Below the pieces are notes generated by a model that made no database searches, had not been told where the DNA came from, and worked only from the letters and a program-made list of their open reading frames with translations. The position numbers were made by a program, and so were the translations under genes. Shown here in pieces: positions 1 through 12,556 of a stretch of DNA of 64,000 bases. The stretch's first letter is position 1. Each line of letters opens with the position of its first letter. The stretch spans positions 30,687,609 to 30,751,608 of the forward strand of contig CM070620.1 of the NCBI GenBank assembly GCA_036346255.1, given 5' to 3'. The stretch is from Ampelocalamus luodianensis (taxonomy: Eukaryota > Streptophyta > Magnoliopsida > Poales > Poaceae).

Positions 1-165
1 TAGTTTGCCTTGACACCGAAACGACGATGTCCTTCAGAGGTGAGACTTTGAGATACACAAAGTCATTGGGCCGAAGCTCACCACGACGGCGTCGACCGCA
101 TAGCTCTTACGCTCGGTGAGCTACGGCGCAAGTGCTCACGAATCAAGCGCACTTGACTTTCGGCC

Positions 166-936
166 TCATTGATGGAATCGGGCCAAAGAAGCGCCTTTCA
201 CGATTTCGACTGGGTTCAACGGTGTTCGCATCGCCGTCCATACAAAGCGCAAATGGTGCCATACCGAGACTAGCTCGAAGTCGTTGTTGTAAGAGAACTC
301 AGCAAGTGGTAGGCACTTCTCCCAATTCTTCCCATAGGAAAGAACACAAGCACGGAGCATATCTTCAAGCACTGATTGACGCGCTCCGTCGACCATCGAT
401 ACGAGGATGATAGGCCGTCTTTGAAAGTAAGACGAGTTCCCATGGCCTCCTGCAGACTATGCCAAAACCGAGAGGTAAACAACGCCACGGTCGACACAAT
501 CGTCTTGGGTACACCATGCAAGCTCACAATCTTTGATACATAGAGCTCGGCTAGAGGTTCCACACGGGTCGACTCTTGACCGGAAGGAAATGCGCCACTT
601 TAGTTAGCTGTCAATGACAACCCAAATGGCGTCATTTCCCTTGGATGAGCAGGGCAAACCGGTGATGAAATCCATGCCTCTGAATCCCACTTCCACTCTG
701 GTATGGGCAAGGGTCAAGAAGACTGCTGGGCGTTGATGCTCACCTTGACACGACAAACATACGTCGCATCGGCAACGAACACCGCAATCTCGCGCTTCAT
801 GCGAGTCCACCGTAATCTCGCGCAAATCTTGGTACATTTTAGTGGCCGGGATGGATGGACAAAGGCGAATCATGGGCCTCTGAAGAATCAAATCCGCAAC
901 TCGGGACCTTTGGGACCACAAGCACGCCCAAACCAC
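166..936 (-). pseudogene. gypsy integrase, broken
   Basis: Fragments of the integrase core are visible in at least three frames on the minus strand. The first acidic region reads MDFITGLP near 670-690, followed by IWVVIDS. The second reads SLHGVPKTIVS then FTSRFW near 470-520. The catalytic Asp expected between these (SDR in intact relatives) is lost by a one-base deletion that changes the frame. Downstream LPLAEFSYNND and the HxSxGxSP-type region are also shifted. An enzyme of this type joins element cDNA to host DNA; this copy cannot be functional. Confidence 0.8.
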
Positions 937-1082
937 ACAACACCGTGCTCATCTTACGTAAAGCATTTGTTGAACCATCCACGATGTTACGCTTGATTTT
1001 GCCCACACCAACATCGATTTCTTTGTCGACTTGATTTGATCCACCAAGGTTGGTTACTGTCGAGGCGATGAGGGAACCGTGC

Positions 1083-2359
1083 TCAACCAAACCCAAGTTG
1101 AGGCGCTGAAGTGCAAGTAGTGCGGGTTCTTTGCTCTTGGATCATCAAAGTATTGCAATACACCTTTCGGCTAAGTGCATCGGCAACCACATTGGCCTTG
1201 TCATGATGATCTTGAATACCCATATCATAATCTTTGATCAATTCTAGCCATCTCCTCGCCGAGGTTGAGATCTGTGAGTGAATAAGTATTTCAAACTCTT
1301 GTGATCGGAATACACCTCGCAACGATTCCGATCGATAATGCCGCCAAATCTTGAGTGCATGAACCATCGCAGCAAGCTCTAAATCATGGGTGGGATAGTT
1401 AAGCTCATGAGGCCTCAGTGCCTAGATGCATAGGCAATCGCTTTGCCTTCTGCATAAGAACACACCGAGTCCCAGACGAGAGGCATCGCAATAAATATCG
1501 AAGCTCTTGTGGATATCGGAAGAGTAAGGACTGGAGTGAAGTCAATCGCCGTTTGAGCTCTGAAAGCTCTCCTCACAAGCAAAGGACCACACAAACTTCT
1601 TGTCCTTCTTGAGCAATTCGGTCATCGGCTGCGATCTTGGAGAAGTTCTCGATAAAGCGGCGATAGTAGCCACTAAACCAAGAAAACTCGCACATCGTTG
1701 ATCGACTTGGGTGGCCCCAAGATAGAACATCGACTTTCTTTGGGATCCTGACTATGCCTCGGTGAAAGAACATGGCCCAAGAATGCCACTTCCTTCAACG
1801 TAACTCACATTTCTTTGAACTTTGCATACGGTGATGCTCCATAACTTGCCCAAAACAATCTTTAGATGCTCGGCATGCTCGCTTGATCTTGGAATAGATA
1901 AGAATGTCATCAATAAAGACCACCACAAATTTGTCCAAATACTCCATGAATACGAATTCATAAGGTTCATGAACAACATTTGGAGCATTGGTCAAACCAA
2001 AAGACATGGCGGTGTAAATGCAGGCCATAACGAGTAGTGAAAGCCGTCTTGGAATATCCTCGATCTGATCCGGACTTGATGATAGCCCAATCTCGAGATC
2101 AATCTTGGAGAACACGAGCTCGGACAACCGGTCAAAAGATCATCAATGCGGCGAGAGGATATTTGTTCTTCACCGTCACTTCATTGAGAGGACGGTAATC
2201 AACACACATGCGCAAAGTCTTGTCCTTCTTCTTCACAAAGATCAGGACAACCCCAAGGAGATGGCTGGGACGGATGAAACCCTTTGCTTGGAGCTCACCA
2301 AGCGCTTCTTCAATTCTTCTAGCTCATTGGGAGGCATCCGTCACGGCGCTTCGAGATAG
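1083..2359 (-). pseudogene. gypsy reverse transcriptase-RNase H, broken
   Basis: The minus strand carries RT and RNase H pieces. RT: FSKIDLE near 2100, MSFGLTNAP near 2000, and the active-site motif VFIDDILIYSK near 1900-1930 (two catalytic Asp retained). RNase H and connection: FSGYYRRFIENFSKIA and ELLKKDKKFVW near 1600-1690, then RRWLELIKDYDMGIQDHH and the typical ADALSRK near 1170-1260. Frame changes occur near 1795 and 1370, and several stops interrupt the reading. Families of this kind copy the element RNA into DNA. Identification of the superfamily is secure; function is lost. Confidence 0.85.
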
Positions 2360-2389
2360 GGCGATGCAGGAAGCAACTCAATGACAAAC

Positions 2390-2860
2390 TCAAGGTCTCG
2401 AACCGGAGGCATCCGGGCAAACCATCGGAAAAACATCCTCAAAGTCGGATACTATGGGAACATCCACGAACTGCAAGGCGGCTTTGCTTCTAATGCACAC
2501 AGATGTGGCCCTGCGGTGCGCGAAAATCCAACTGCGCTTTGAAGGGCGGTGAGATAGACAATCTTCACGCACAATCGACCGCCCCAAGTGTTGGGACAAC
2601 CAATCCATGCCAAGAATCACATCCAGCTTCTTTGAACCGCGCGAATAAGATTTGCCAAAAATCCACTCCTTTGACTATGATAGGAACATCCCGACATCAG
2701 TAAATCGCTCTCATTTCCGCCCGAGAGCGGATGAGCAAAGAACCCCAAAGGTACACAAGTGAAGACTACTAGCAGCAGCAAATGATCTTGAAATAAAAGA
2801 ATGCGATGCTCTGAATCAAATATCTGCGGCGGGGCGAGAATTGACAAGAAGTGTACCAAT
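2390..2860 (-). pseudogene. gypsy protease / protease-RT linker remnant
   Basis: On the minus strand MILGMDWLSQH (near 2590-2620) is the conserved block that follows the retropepsin fold in gypsy polyproteins (usual form GMDWL). An ADCF/FEDVFP-type block (DFEDVFP near 2420-2440) marks the start of RT. The catalytic DSG triad itself is not cleanly readable between 2620 and 2860. Frame is broken on both sides. Confidence 0.65.
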
Positions 2861-4036
2861 CACGACATGCCGCGCCTCTGAGCCTCCTCGGTGAAAGGTG
2901 GTTGACTCGACCGCTACTCGCACCACAGGTCTTGGATAATCTTACGTCGGTGGGTGACCACTCCGCGCCGCGTCCTCCATTAGGGCGAGGGCTCTGCGCG
3001 GCACTCGAGGCGTGCATTCGCGTAGTGGCCCTTGTTGTGGCAAGCGAAACAAGTAACCTCGGCGCCGGATTGCGAGGCGCTCTGTCTTTGGATCGCGGCG
3101 CACGTGGCTGGAAACACGACTGCGGTGGGCGAGAGCTGGTGCAGATGGTCTCGCGCCGGTGGAGCAAAAGACCCTTGGCCATCGTGCCGCCCACCGAGGA
3201 CGAATGAGGTGGTGTGAGTAGGCGTCGCCTCCCATTTGCGCTTGCGGGACTCGCCAGCGCCTTTGCCTTATGCTCGGCAACAATGGCCTTATCTACCAAG
3301 GCACGAAAGTCCGAGAAGTCCACAATAGATAGCTTGTCCTGCGGCTCCTCGGACAGCTATCCATAAACTTCTCTGCTTAGCCTCATCGAGGCCACCTCAC
3401 CCGAGCATAACGAGCCAAGTGATTAAACTCGTATAGATACTCCGTCACGGACTTGCGCCCGCTGAGCGCGAAACTCCTTTTCTTGACTTCATCAGGCCAT
3501 CGGGGATGTGGGCCCGCGGAAAGCGATCTGAATTCTTCCCACGCGACCACATGGCCCGCGGTGCATGGCGAGATAGTTCTCCCACCATGAGAGTTGCGCC
3601 CTCAAGGCGGTGGGACGCGAAGAGTGCCTTGTCTGTGCACGCGCGAGCTATGTTGAGCTTCGCTCAACCATGCGCAGCCAATCATCCGCATCGAGAGGTC
3701 CTCGAGGCGGGAGAAAGTCGGCGGCTGCGTGCGGAGGAACTCTGCAAGTCCCGCGAGTCGGTGGCGCCACCACCGGCGAGTGGAGGTATTCCTAGCAATA
3801 ACCTCCAAGATGCGCGTCGGTCCATGCGGTTTCGCTCGTCTGAGCGAGCACCTCACCATGGTCGGAGGAGGGAAGCTCCTCATCATGACCACTGCTTGCG
3901 CGCCACGCGTTCTCCGGCCATCTGTTTTACTAAGACAAGTTAGTAACAAATTTAAGAGCAAGAAAACCCAAAATTCATGGCAGTCGAAACAAACACAAGG
4001 CGGGATAAAGATCAACCAAAGCAAAAATCGACGCAT
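2860..4036 (-). pseudogene. gypsy gag, broken, with remnant zinc knuckle
   Basis: Minus-strand gag. The N-terminal part reads LAEFLRTQPPTFSRLED near 3690-3740, a conserved gypsy gag motif; further pieces follow to 3300 (FRALVDKAIVAEHKAK). A zinc knuckle lies at about 3010-3055: CFACHNKGHYANA followed by Arg where the last Cys of the CCHC motif should be. The knuckle is in a different frame from the adjoining coding blocks. Gag packages the element RNA; this copy is a pseudogene. Confidence 0.75.
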
Positions 4037-4302
4037 AACTACTCACTTAACACCTTACCTATTATTCCCACGATCTTCCATAGTTCTCCCAAAACTAATT
4101 CCATCGGATAAGTAACTACCTTTTGAAAAGGAAGGAGAAACCAAGTTCTCAAAACTCAAATTAGAGTAAGGTGAGAGTAGAAAGCTAAGATAGGTAAGGA
4201 ATAAAATCGAGAATGCGCTAGGTTTTCATAAACCTTTTATAATTTGAAGATAAGACTTTCAAAATATCCTAAGGACGACTATGCTTGGGTTACTACGGTC
4301 GA

Positions 4303-4318
4303 GAATGGCTCGATACCA
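4303..4318 (-). other. primer binding site (tRNA-iMet type)
   Basis: Read on the minus strand this begins TGGTATCGAGCC, close to the usual TGGTATCAGAGC complement of the initiator tRNA-Met 3' end. It lies four bases inside the LTR end at 4323, which fixes both orientation and LTR boundary. Confidence 0.75.
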
Positions 4319-4322
4319 ACTT

Positions 4323-7300
4323 TGTGAGGACCCAGTTTATTTGACTTGTAATGTAACCAACCACCGGTCTTAGCATCACAAATCAAATAAAGCGATCCTC
4401 AGATATGTATACTTCGAGCAAGATACACACCGGTACAAAATTAGACATCAACTCCATTCCAAACATAGAGTCCAAACATCACACTACAAGCGGAAGATAA
4501 ACAAATAGTAGAGATATTATGGACAATGGCCGATCGCCACAAGATACACAAATAACAACGAGAAAGACAATGAAGCAAAAGCGCCATAAGATGGCTATAA
4601 ACAAAGCCAATCGCGTGCCTTCAACCCACAAGGCATCCGCGGGACTGCCAAGTCTAGTCGTCCAAGAAGCGGCAACACGACTCACGTAGTGAGGACCACG
4701 AGGCTCACCTTCTTCCTCTGCAACAAAACATTAAGCAAAGCACACAGTACAAAGATTGTCTTTGTACCCGCAAGGCACGTGTGAACTAGCGCACTGTTCA
4801 TAGACTACATGCGGGCTTGTTTTGTGGAGGTCATATGTTTCATTTGCATAAAGCCCATTTTCATTTGCAATAAGATAATACATTTAGAAGGCAAGTTTAC
4901 AATTCATTTTTAAGATTGAAATAGCGATAAAAGTAATAATAACAAAGGGTAAGTAAAAACATCCTAGAAGTGACTATCCCAATAGTCACCACAACAATAG
5001 CACGAATCCCAGTTCGTACCACCCAACAAGTTTTAATTTAAATGTTGTAGTCTAACTCTTGGAAGACCTTGCCAAGCGTGTCCATAACCTAGGGCGAGGC
5101 TATTCGAATAGTTTGAACCTGCAGGTGTACCAATGTACCCACACTTGGCATCGCCTTTAAGCCAAAGCACACTTAGAAGGTATCTTAAGCACAGCTAAGT
5201 CCTCGAGACTTTTTCCAATATTGTGTATTAACTACGAGCGCTCGTATGGATAGAAATCCATACGCTTACATGGTAAAGCCGAAAAGACAACTACCCACTC
5301 GAGGATAAAGCTTTTGGACAACTACCATGCTCCCACCTCCATCCCTCCTGCGACCTCCTGCGACCGGAGCCAATACACGCCAAAGTACTAGGTCAAGAGA
5401 GGTCCCATATACTCTAGTGTGGTTAGCACGCAAAATGCTTGGTTCGATGTAACAAGATGTTCGGTCCTTGTTGACTCGGGCACCATTCGATCACATGCAG
5501 ATCACACCAATCATACCGTTGTGCCCAAGTCTAAATCATTTTGGTTTCAGTTTTAGTTTTGCAATTAAACTTAGCAACAATCTTTGAAACATAAAGTTAT
5601 AGTAGATTTTGTGTGATCAAGGTTACCGACTAAAGTCGATAACCGCCAGATTCTCCGATAGCTAAGCATGTCTAAGCAAGTTGACCGGATCTACTAAGTG
5701 ACAAGAGATCATCCGACCTCTAATCACGACAAATAACCTAGGCTCGGTAGTAGAGATCAATATTTTGTCTACAGGATATGCACTACGGATTTAACTAATC
5801 AATTTAACACAAATTAAGCGATGCATACATACAATTGAAACAAAATATTAGACTTTAAAATCTGGGATAAATATGATCAAGCGCTTGCACGGATCTTTGT
5901 TGCTCAATATCTTGCGGAGGATCGTCCTCGGGGTTGCGCAAATATCGAAGCCTAACGATCGAACATAACGACAAATAAGAACGAATAACACCGACAAAAC
6001 TCAAACATACAACAACATCAAAACAAGCCAAAACTCACACAGCAACCTAAGCATGATATAACAAAATTTTAGAAAGCAGAGAACAAATTATTTTAAGTTA
6101 TTAATAATTTTCTATGAATTTTCTAAGCTAAAAACACAACATGCCACTAGTTAATTACTTAACAAATTTTCATGAACAGAAACAGTGTGTAAAACCTATC
6201 CTAATAGTTAGTATACTGAAAATGAAATTTTCTGAATTGGGTTTCTTGTATTTGGACAATTATTGAAAGAGATATGCATTTTCTAATTTGGAGATTACGA
6301 TTTACAACATTAAATTAATTAACAGATTTTTGCTACAGATACAAGGTTGAAACTCATTTTAGTAAATAGTACATTTAAAATGAAAATTAACAAGACTGGT
6401 TTCATGCAGTTTGGATAAAAATTGAATTAGTTATGCATTTTACAAGTTTAATTGATTTAACGATTACAATGAGAAAAGCATTTGAAATACTAAAGCACTT
6501 AATACTTCTTCTACCGGCGCACGGCTAACTTGACCAGCGACAGCGGGCCCATGAAAGCATGACCGAGCGGATCGCTGCGCATAAGGTGGCGTCGGCGTAT
6601 TCTAAGAATCGTCTCGACATATCAAAGTGTACTTTAACATATACTCACGAGAAATACGCTTGCGACGAGAAAGCGCATTAATAACACTACACAACCCCAA
6701 CCGACATTAGGGACCACATGGCGAGACACAAAGTGAAATGCAGCGGTTGGATTAAGCGATTTCTAAGCGTGATTAACGCAGAGGCCCACAAGCGGAGATA
6801 CAAACTAAAGGCGATTAGAGCTTAAGAGGGATTAGACCTTAGCTACGGCGGCTCGGCGGAGTTCCCACACGCGCGCGGCGGCGAGTGGGGATCCGGAGAA
6901 TGGCCGAGGCTCGAGCTCGGGGATGGCACGCACGCGGGTGCACCGCGGCTCCACGAACTTGATGTCGATGGCGGAGCCCAATGGTCGCCGGAGATGGGCC
7001 CACGACGGCGGAGGCGGAGAAGAAGCTACGGCTCGCGAAGGCGCTCTGAGACTTCGAGGCGGCCGAGAAGTTGCGCCGCGGGATCGCCTCGACTCCGGGA
7101 GCAATAAGCACAAGACAAAGTCGAAGAAGAAGGTCCGCGGCGGGAATTGCCACGGCGGCGGAACACCGTGCGCGAGGAAGAAACACCGCACGACTTCCAC
7201 GATGCACGAAAGACGTAAACGAGCCCACCGTTAGGCTCGAGGAGGATTGCGATCACGAGGACCAAGTGGCGAGGTTAGAGACTCACGAGAGAACTAGCAA

Positions 7301-8413
7301 GCTCGCGGGACCGCCGCATAGCCGGAGCGGAGATGGCGATCGCCCTGGTGATCCACTGGGCGCCAAGGACCGGGTTGGGCAAAATGGGCGGCGTCGAGTG
7401 GATCACGGCGGTGTGGTTGCGGGATCAAGGCGGCGCTAACACGGCGGCGCTACCTTCGCCCTCTCCGGCCAAAAAGAAGCGGGCGGAGAAAGTGAGAGAG
7501 CGAAGAAGCGATGAATGAGTGAGTGCGGTGAGGTTATAAAGCTCTGGCGATGCTCCACGGACGCACACGAGGCAAATAGGTGGCGGCGGCGAGTGCGTGG
7601 CACACATGCGTGATCGCCGGTGCGCCCGGTGAGACGCGAGAGGGCGAGGCGAAGGCGACAAGTGGGGTCCACGATCGGTGACTCACAAGCGGTGCGAACC
7701 GGTGGTTTGATTTGATCGAGAACGTGTCGGCCGTTGGATCCGGGTGGGCGGTGAGATCGATGTATGCATTGGACGGTCGGTTGCGCGCGCGGCGTGGATC
7801 GTTCGATTTGCATCGGACGGTCGCGATCAATTGGACTCGGGCGGTGCGATTAGTCGACGCGACCGAACCAAGTGTCTGAGTCGGACTCGAGCTTTGAGTT
7901 GGGTTGGGCCGAGGAACGATACTTTAGAATTTGATTTAAAAGACGAGAGAAGGTTTGGGAATTTTAGAGGTATCTCACGAGCTCAAAAATTTCAGAAATT
8001 TTTATGGTAGCTACTAGGACAGAGGACAACCTTGTATAATTTTCCAGAACTTTTATGCACTGAATTGTTCTAGAGAAAATTCACAAGTCTTTGTCTGAGG
8101 AGTTTGACCAGATTTCAAACAGAGTTGACTTGGCCATTTGAAATAGCAAACAAAATCTAAAAATTGTGAAATAATTCAGGAGGTAGATAGGATGATCAAG
8201 ATGGTAGGAAAAATAATTTCAGAGGATGATCACAAGTTTGAAAGCTAAGAATTTCTTGACAACAACCTCCATTCACAAGAATTTAATTCTAGAAAATGGA
8301 AATTGCTAGGAAAAATGTAGAAACTTTCAAATGATTTGAAGAGACAACAAAAGTTTTATTTCCCCTCAAAATTTACATTTGAAATACAAACCCTAAGTTA
8401 GAGTCACATTACA
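4323..8413 (-). repeat. 5' LTR of the gypsy element at 1-4320
   Basis: On the minus strand the LTR starts TGTAATGTGACTC (8413) and ends CCTCACA (4323), next to the primer site. It is about 4.1 kb. A minus-strand TATA box (TTTATAACC, about 7532-7541) separates a U3 of some 870 bp from a long R-U5. The strip 6840-7830 is GC-rich and opens many overlapping reading frames; I see no real gene in it. The strip 4380-6830 is AT-rich and non-coding. A block near 5085-5160 matches the solo LTR near 55370-55440, supporting the LTR assignment. The outer boundary rests on the TG...CA rule because the second LTR is off-window. Confidence 0.7.
7532..7541 (-). promoter_or_regulatory. LTR TATA box
   Basis: TTTATAACC on the minus strand, preceded by the U3 half of the LTR and followed by a C/T-rich leader-like stretch. 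This is the probable element promoter, driving transcription toward lower coordinates. Confidence 0.5.
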
Positions 8414-9291
8414 TACTCTATGAAGGAGATCCCATCCGCATCTCCTCGAGACTTTCATCGATTGTTGCATTTCATCAATTATACGCTTGAGTAGTCGAAG
8501 TCGGTTTCGATTGGTTGCACGCTAAGGTTGGGGTCATGAGCTTTAAGTTTTGCCAAAGCATAACTTACTGCACCTTCGACCGCATCCCTTATCGAGTCAG
8601 CTTGGTTAGCCTTCAGATTGGTCACCAACTCTTTTAAAGTCCCGACTTGTTCCCCAATGGCACTCATGTGAACAGATATCGTGTCTTCATGAGAAGCAAT
8701 CCTCTCAGCATGTAGCTCACCGAGTACATTGTTCAAGAGAGAAATGTTGTCCTGAAGGTTGACCTTCATCGACTTCATCTCCTCCTGGTTACGAGTCGAA
8801 GCCTCACGGATACGTTTTATTTCGACCACTTGCTTTGAAAAGAGAAAGTTTGGTTAGATAAAATAACTCCTAGAGGATTAAAAAACCAAACTGGTTGCAT
8901 GTAAAGAGTTACTTACCTGCTAGTCGAGAATCCATTTTTTTGATCTCCTGATCTTTGTCTTTATCGAAACGAGAGATCTCGTGAATAACCAAGGTCTTTT
9001 CATGGACCTCAGTTCGGAGCTTTCCCACTTCGACCTCTTTTTCTGAAAAGGAATAAGAGTTAAAGAGATAAAGATCAACAACATAAGCAGTTTTAAGTTC
9101 AGAACTTATTGTTTATTTGTCCCTGCAGCTTTTGAGTTGCAGAGTTGGCCTCCTGAAGCTTCTTCAGAAGGTCCTCTTTTTCTACCCTTAACTTTTTCGT
9201 TTCGACTTTCTAGTAGTAGAGTGAATCAGTCAAGGTCTTTTCGTCACTTTTAAACCTGCAAAGGTTAGGAGTTGACATGAGCACTAAACAG

Positions 9292-9406
9292 GTGGTCGTA
9301 AGTCCTACTACGACCAATACCTAGTCGTAAGTTTTTCTACGACAACTTTCTGGTCGTAAGTGTTTCTACGACCAGTATCGAGTTGTAATATTTTCTACGA
9401 TAACCC
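9292..9406. repeat. array of short imperfect palindromes, 4 units
   Basis: Each unit is about 28 bp with arms such as GGTCGTA and TACGACC around a T-rich loop of 8 or so bases. Here the arm pairs are TGGTCGTA/TACGACCA, TAGTCGTA/TACGACAA, CTGGTCGTA/TACGACCAG and AGTTGTA/TACGATAA. The array lies in an intron of the antisense ORF. Confidence 0.8.
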
Positions 9407-10878
9407 CCATGAGTACTGTACAAGTGGTTAAAACATAAAACGACTACGAGTATCAGCGACTTACCATCTCTCTGCTTGTTCGCAGAGTACCGCTTTCTCT
9501 TGTCGTAGCTTGACAAGTTGCTGGCTGTATTCACAGACAGTGGCAATTTGTTCCAAAGTTTTCTGCAAAAGGGGAAGACAGTGAGAAGTGAGGAAAAACT
9601 GCACATATGTGTATTGTCAGATACTTACATTCATGCTCGTCCGAGCAAACATGGAGGCTACCGTCGCTGGATTCTTCAACCCATCCATCCTTTTGATACG
9701 ATCCCACCAAACCTTTTCAAGACATTCGTCATTGAAAATATTCCCACTGTCGATAATATCCTTTGGGTGAGGGACTCGATCATGGGATCTAGTGGCAGAA
9801 GATTCCACAATGGAAGCAAGGCTAAAGAAATCAGAACAGAAGTTGAAATACTCCTTTTCTTTTGATTCAGTGACGACAGTTTCTCCTTGAGGATCGGGAG
9901 GAACATCTACGGTGACTTCCTTCCCGGCGCGGTGATCAGATGATCCACCACCTTGGCCAGAGGTTTCCGTCGCCACCTTCGCCGTCTCCGTCTCCACGAC
10001 CACCTTAGTGGTCGGAGTAACTTCAACAACAACAGCTTCTTCCACCACTGGAATAGTGGTTGATCCTTCGACCGCTACCGTTGTCGTTCCTTCAGTTGCT
10101 GAAGAAGTAGCAGCGTGCTTCTCGACAGAAGCATCCTTAGGGGCTGAAGAAGTTGGGCTAAGATTACAAAAAGGAGAGCACATTAAATTGTGAAAAACAA
10201 AAGGTAAATGTTGTTTTTACACTTTTGTCTTTTTACATACCTCTGTGTTCTAGACTTAACTAGGAATTTAGAAGAAACCTTCCCAACGGAAGATCTCTTC
10301 GACTTCTTCTCTACGACCACGTCTGGTTGTAGCTCGAGTTGAAGAATAGGGTCAGCCAGGACCACGTTTAGTCGTGAGTCCTGAACAAGAGTCATCTCCT
10401 GACTCTCCGGATGGCTGAGATCAGTCTCAACCACCCCAAGAATAGAGCTTTCCTCGACCATGGTTTCTGCTGGCGCAGCATTTTCCTTCACAAAAGACAT
10501 AAGTCCTTCCAGTTTTCCTTATCTAGTTGCTTGACAAAGCTACGAGAGACAGAAACTGTGAAAGTTTTTTTTGTCATAATAGAAAGGTACCTTGGCCTTG
10601 GGGGCTTTGCGCTTAAGAGCTTCAGCTGCCTCGACCATCCTTTCTTTTTCCACAGTAGCCATTTCTGCAGCGAATCTCGTGAAAGGCTTGGTCGGATCAG
10701 CAGAGCTTGAGCCCGCGCTGTCCTTGTCGACGACTTTTACAAGTCGCTGCCTTTTAGCTGGAGGAGTATGGCTCTCCTGAGCCACCGACCCAACGACAAA
10801 CAATGCGACTTCTTTGTCGTCTTGACGGTCCTCCATGCCTACTTTCCGCAGAAGTCAGGAAAAGGAATAATTACTAAG

Positions 10879-11018
10879 CGGTCGTAAGCTCTTCTATGAC
10901 CAGTACCTAGTCGTAAGTCTTTCCTACGACTACCTCATGATCGTAAGTTCTTCTACGATCACCTCTGGTCGAAAGTCCTTCTACGACCAGTATACAGTTG
11001 TAAGCTTTTCTACGACTG
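10879..11018. repeat. array of short imperfect palindromes, 5 units
   Basis: Units in order have arms GGTCGTA/TATGACC, AGTCGTA/TACGACT, TGATCGTA/TACGATCA, TGGTCGAA/TACGACCA, CAGTTGTA/TACGACTG. The order of arm types is the same as in the array at 12676-12862, so one array is a copy of the other. It lies in an intron of the antisense ORF. Confidence 0.85.
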
Positions 11019-12356
11019 AAATCCTAAAGAAGAAATCAGTCTTTGATAACCTTTAGGCGTTCCATCCTTTCCTCTGCGGATACCACTGCAAGGATTTGAG
11101 GAGCCACCACATTGGGTGGCGGGGATTTCTCGCAAACGAGTTTGACTCGAATGTCAATCTCCGATTGTGGAAGATCTGTGTAAACAGATAAAAGATAAAA
11201 CATTCAGTATACCAATTGAAGAACAACCAAAACAAGAGCTAAGTCGAAAATTCACTTACCCGACTCATAATCTCTGGTTGGGTCTTGTAGCCCCGAGTAC
11301 CTCCACATGGGAGGTACTCGTTTCTTCAAAGGGCTGATGCGACGCGTGATGAAATCCTTCACCACATACCACCTAGTGAGTCCCATTTCCTTCAAGTCTT
11401 TTATGGCTTGAATGTAAGGGACGATCCGATCAAGATCCCTGGGGGTCGAATCCCAGGAAGAAATCTTTTCGACAGCCTTTCGCACGATGGAAAGGCTGTC
11501 CTCGCTGGTGGTCTTCCAGTAAAACCACCTCTTCTTCCACCCTGGCCATGATGATCGGGTGAACATTTGAATATACTCCTTTGACTTGCCATCATGGAGC
11601 TTCAGACCACAGCTTCCGGCGATCCCGACTTGTCGGGCGATTCCATTACTGGAAGTACTCGAAGTCCGCTGGAATTCCCAGGTATGCCTCACACAAGTAC
11701 ACGAACACACTTAAAATGGTGATAGAATTGGGACCTAAGTTCACCAATTCTACCCCCAAAGTGCTCAAGTATGAGCGTGAGAAAAGGGTGAGCAGGCAAT
11801 CGGAGGCCGCACTCGCAGCATGCCTAGAAGACGGGGATTTGCCCAATCTCCCATGATGGCCAATGTTGCCCAACAGCCGAAATCCACTTCACAAGTATCT
11901 TTTCTGGAATCTCCCCAGCGACGACCAGAGCTTTCATTTTCGCATCGTCCATCTCCGATTCAGCCTACTGGGAAACGGTCCAGGCCATTTTTCTGAGGAA
12001 AGGGGGATTTGGACTCAAAAACATTTTGAGGAAGAATACGAGTTGAGTGGCGACAGAAAACGCGAGAGCTAGATGAACAGTTGGAACAATTGGGGAAAAG
12101 GTAAGAACCCTAAAGTCACCCCTGCGGTAAGTTTTTATAACTGCACGTTTGAAACAAAATGACGTGGAAACTCAACGGTTCCCACTGCTTTGGGAATTGC
12201 TCTAACAGACAGATTTTCTTAAATTTGCCTGTTCGAAAAAACCGAGGCTATCTTCACACCTCAAGTGAATTACCTTCTTGACTAAGTCGTTTTCTGGTCA
12301 AGTGAAATACCAATCGGAAAAGTTTTACTTCTGATTACTATACTACGACCGCTTCG

Positions 12357-12411
12357 TAGTCATAAGATTTTCTACGACTACCTTGTAGTCGTAAGGCTTT
12401 CAACAACCTTC
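12357..12411. repeat. palindrome array, 2 degenerate units
   Basis: CGTAGTCATAAGATTTTC then TACGACTAC, and a second unit GTAGTCGTAAGG with a damaged right arm. Same motif as the neighbouring arrays. Confidence 0.6.
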
Positions 12412-12556
12412 TTGACCAAGTACATTTCTGGTCAAATGGAATATACGTTGAAGAGTTTTTTCCTTCTACCCTCACTTTACAACCACCTCGTGGTCATAAG
12501 AACATCTATGACTCCCTTCCCAAGTATGTTACTTTCACTTGAAGCTGGGGGACTAG

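Larger units (their letters stand above)
1..4320 (-). mobile_element. Ty3/gypsy retrotransposon internal region, 5' half, decayed
   Basis: Read on the minus strand from 4320 downward the order is primer binding site, gag, protease, reverse transcriptase, RNase H, integrase: the Ty3/gypsy order. Every domain is recognisable only in pieces because of stops and frame changes, so the element is dead. The 3' LTR would lie before base 1, outside the window. The neighbouring 5' LTR is at 4323-8413. Its long LTR, and sequence shared with the solo LTR at 54722-58153 (compare 5085-5160 with 55366-55445), suggest a RIRE8/Tekay-like lineage; that lineage name is inference. Confidence 0.85.
8482..11988 (-). 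pseudogene. retrotransposon antisense ORF (putative gypsy-type, PF04195-like), multi-exon, broken
   Basis: The start is probably the ATG at 11986-11988 (MAWTVSQ, then a stop). A conserved block follows: EIPEKILVKWISAVGQHW (about 11870-11925), then FVYLCEAYLGIP near 11690 and KLHDGKSKEYI plus SSWPGWKKRWFYW near 11530-11600, the hallmark of the putative gypsy-type transposon domain. Frame breaks are seen at about 11840 (stop), 11752 (G run) and 11645. Further exon-like blocks: 10540-10836 (PPAKRQRL, basic), 10260-10500, 9620-10150 (Thr/Val/Glu-rich, then DECLEKVWWDRIKRMDGL), 8940-9060, and 8482-8829 (coiled coil, ends DFDYSSV). Function is unknown even in intact relatives. Palindrome arrays sit in the introns. 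Confidence 0.65.

Noticed and set aside
6832..7830. Several GC-rich reading frames on both strands
   Set aside because: They lie within the gypsy LTR and stay open only because of base composition; no motif.
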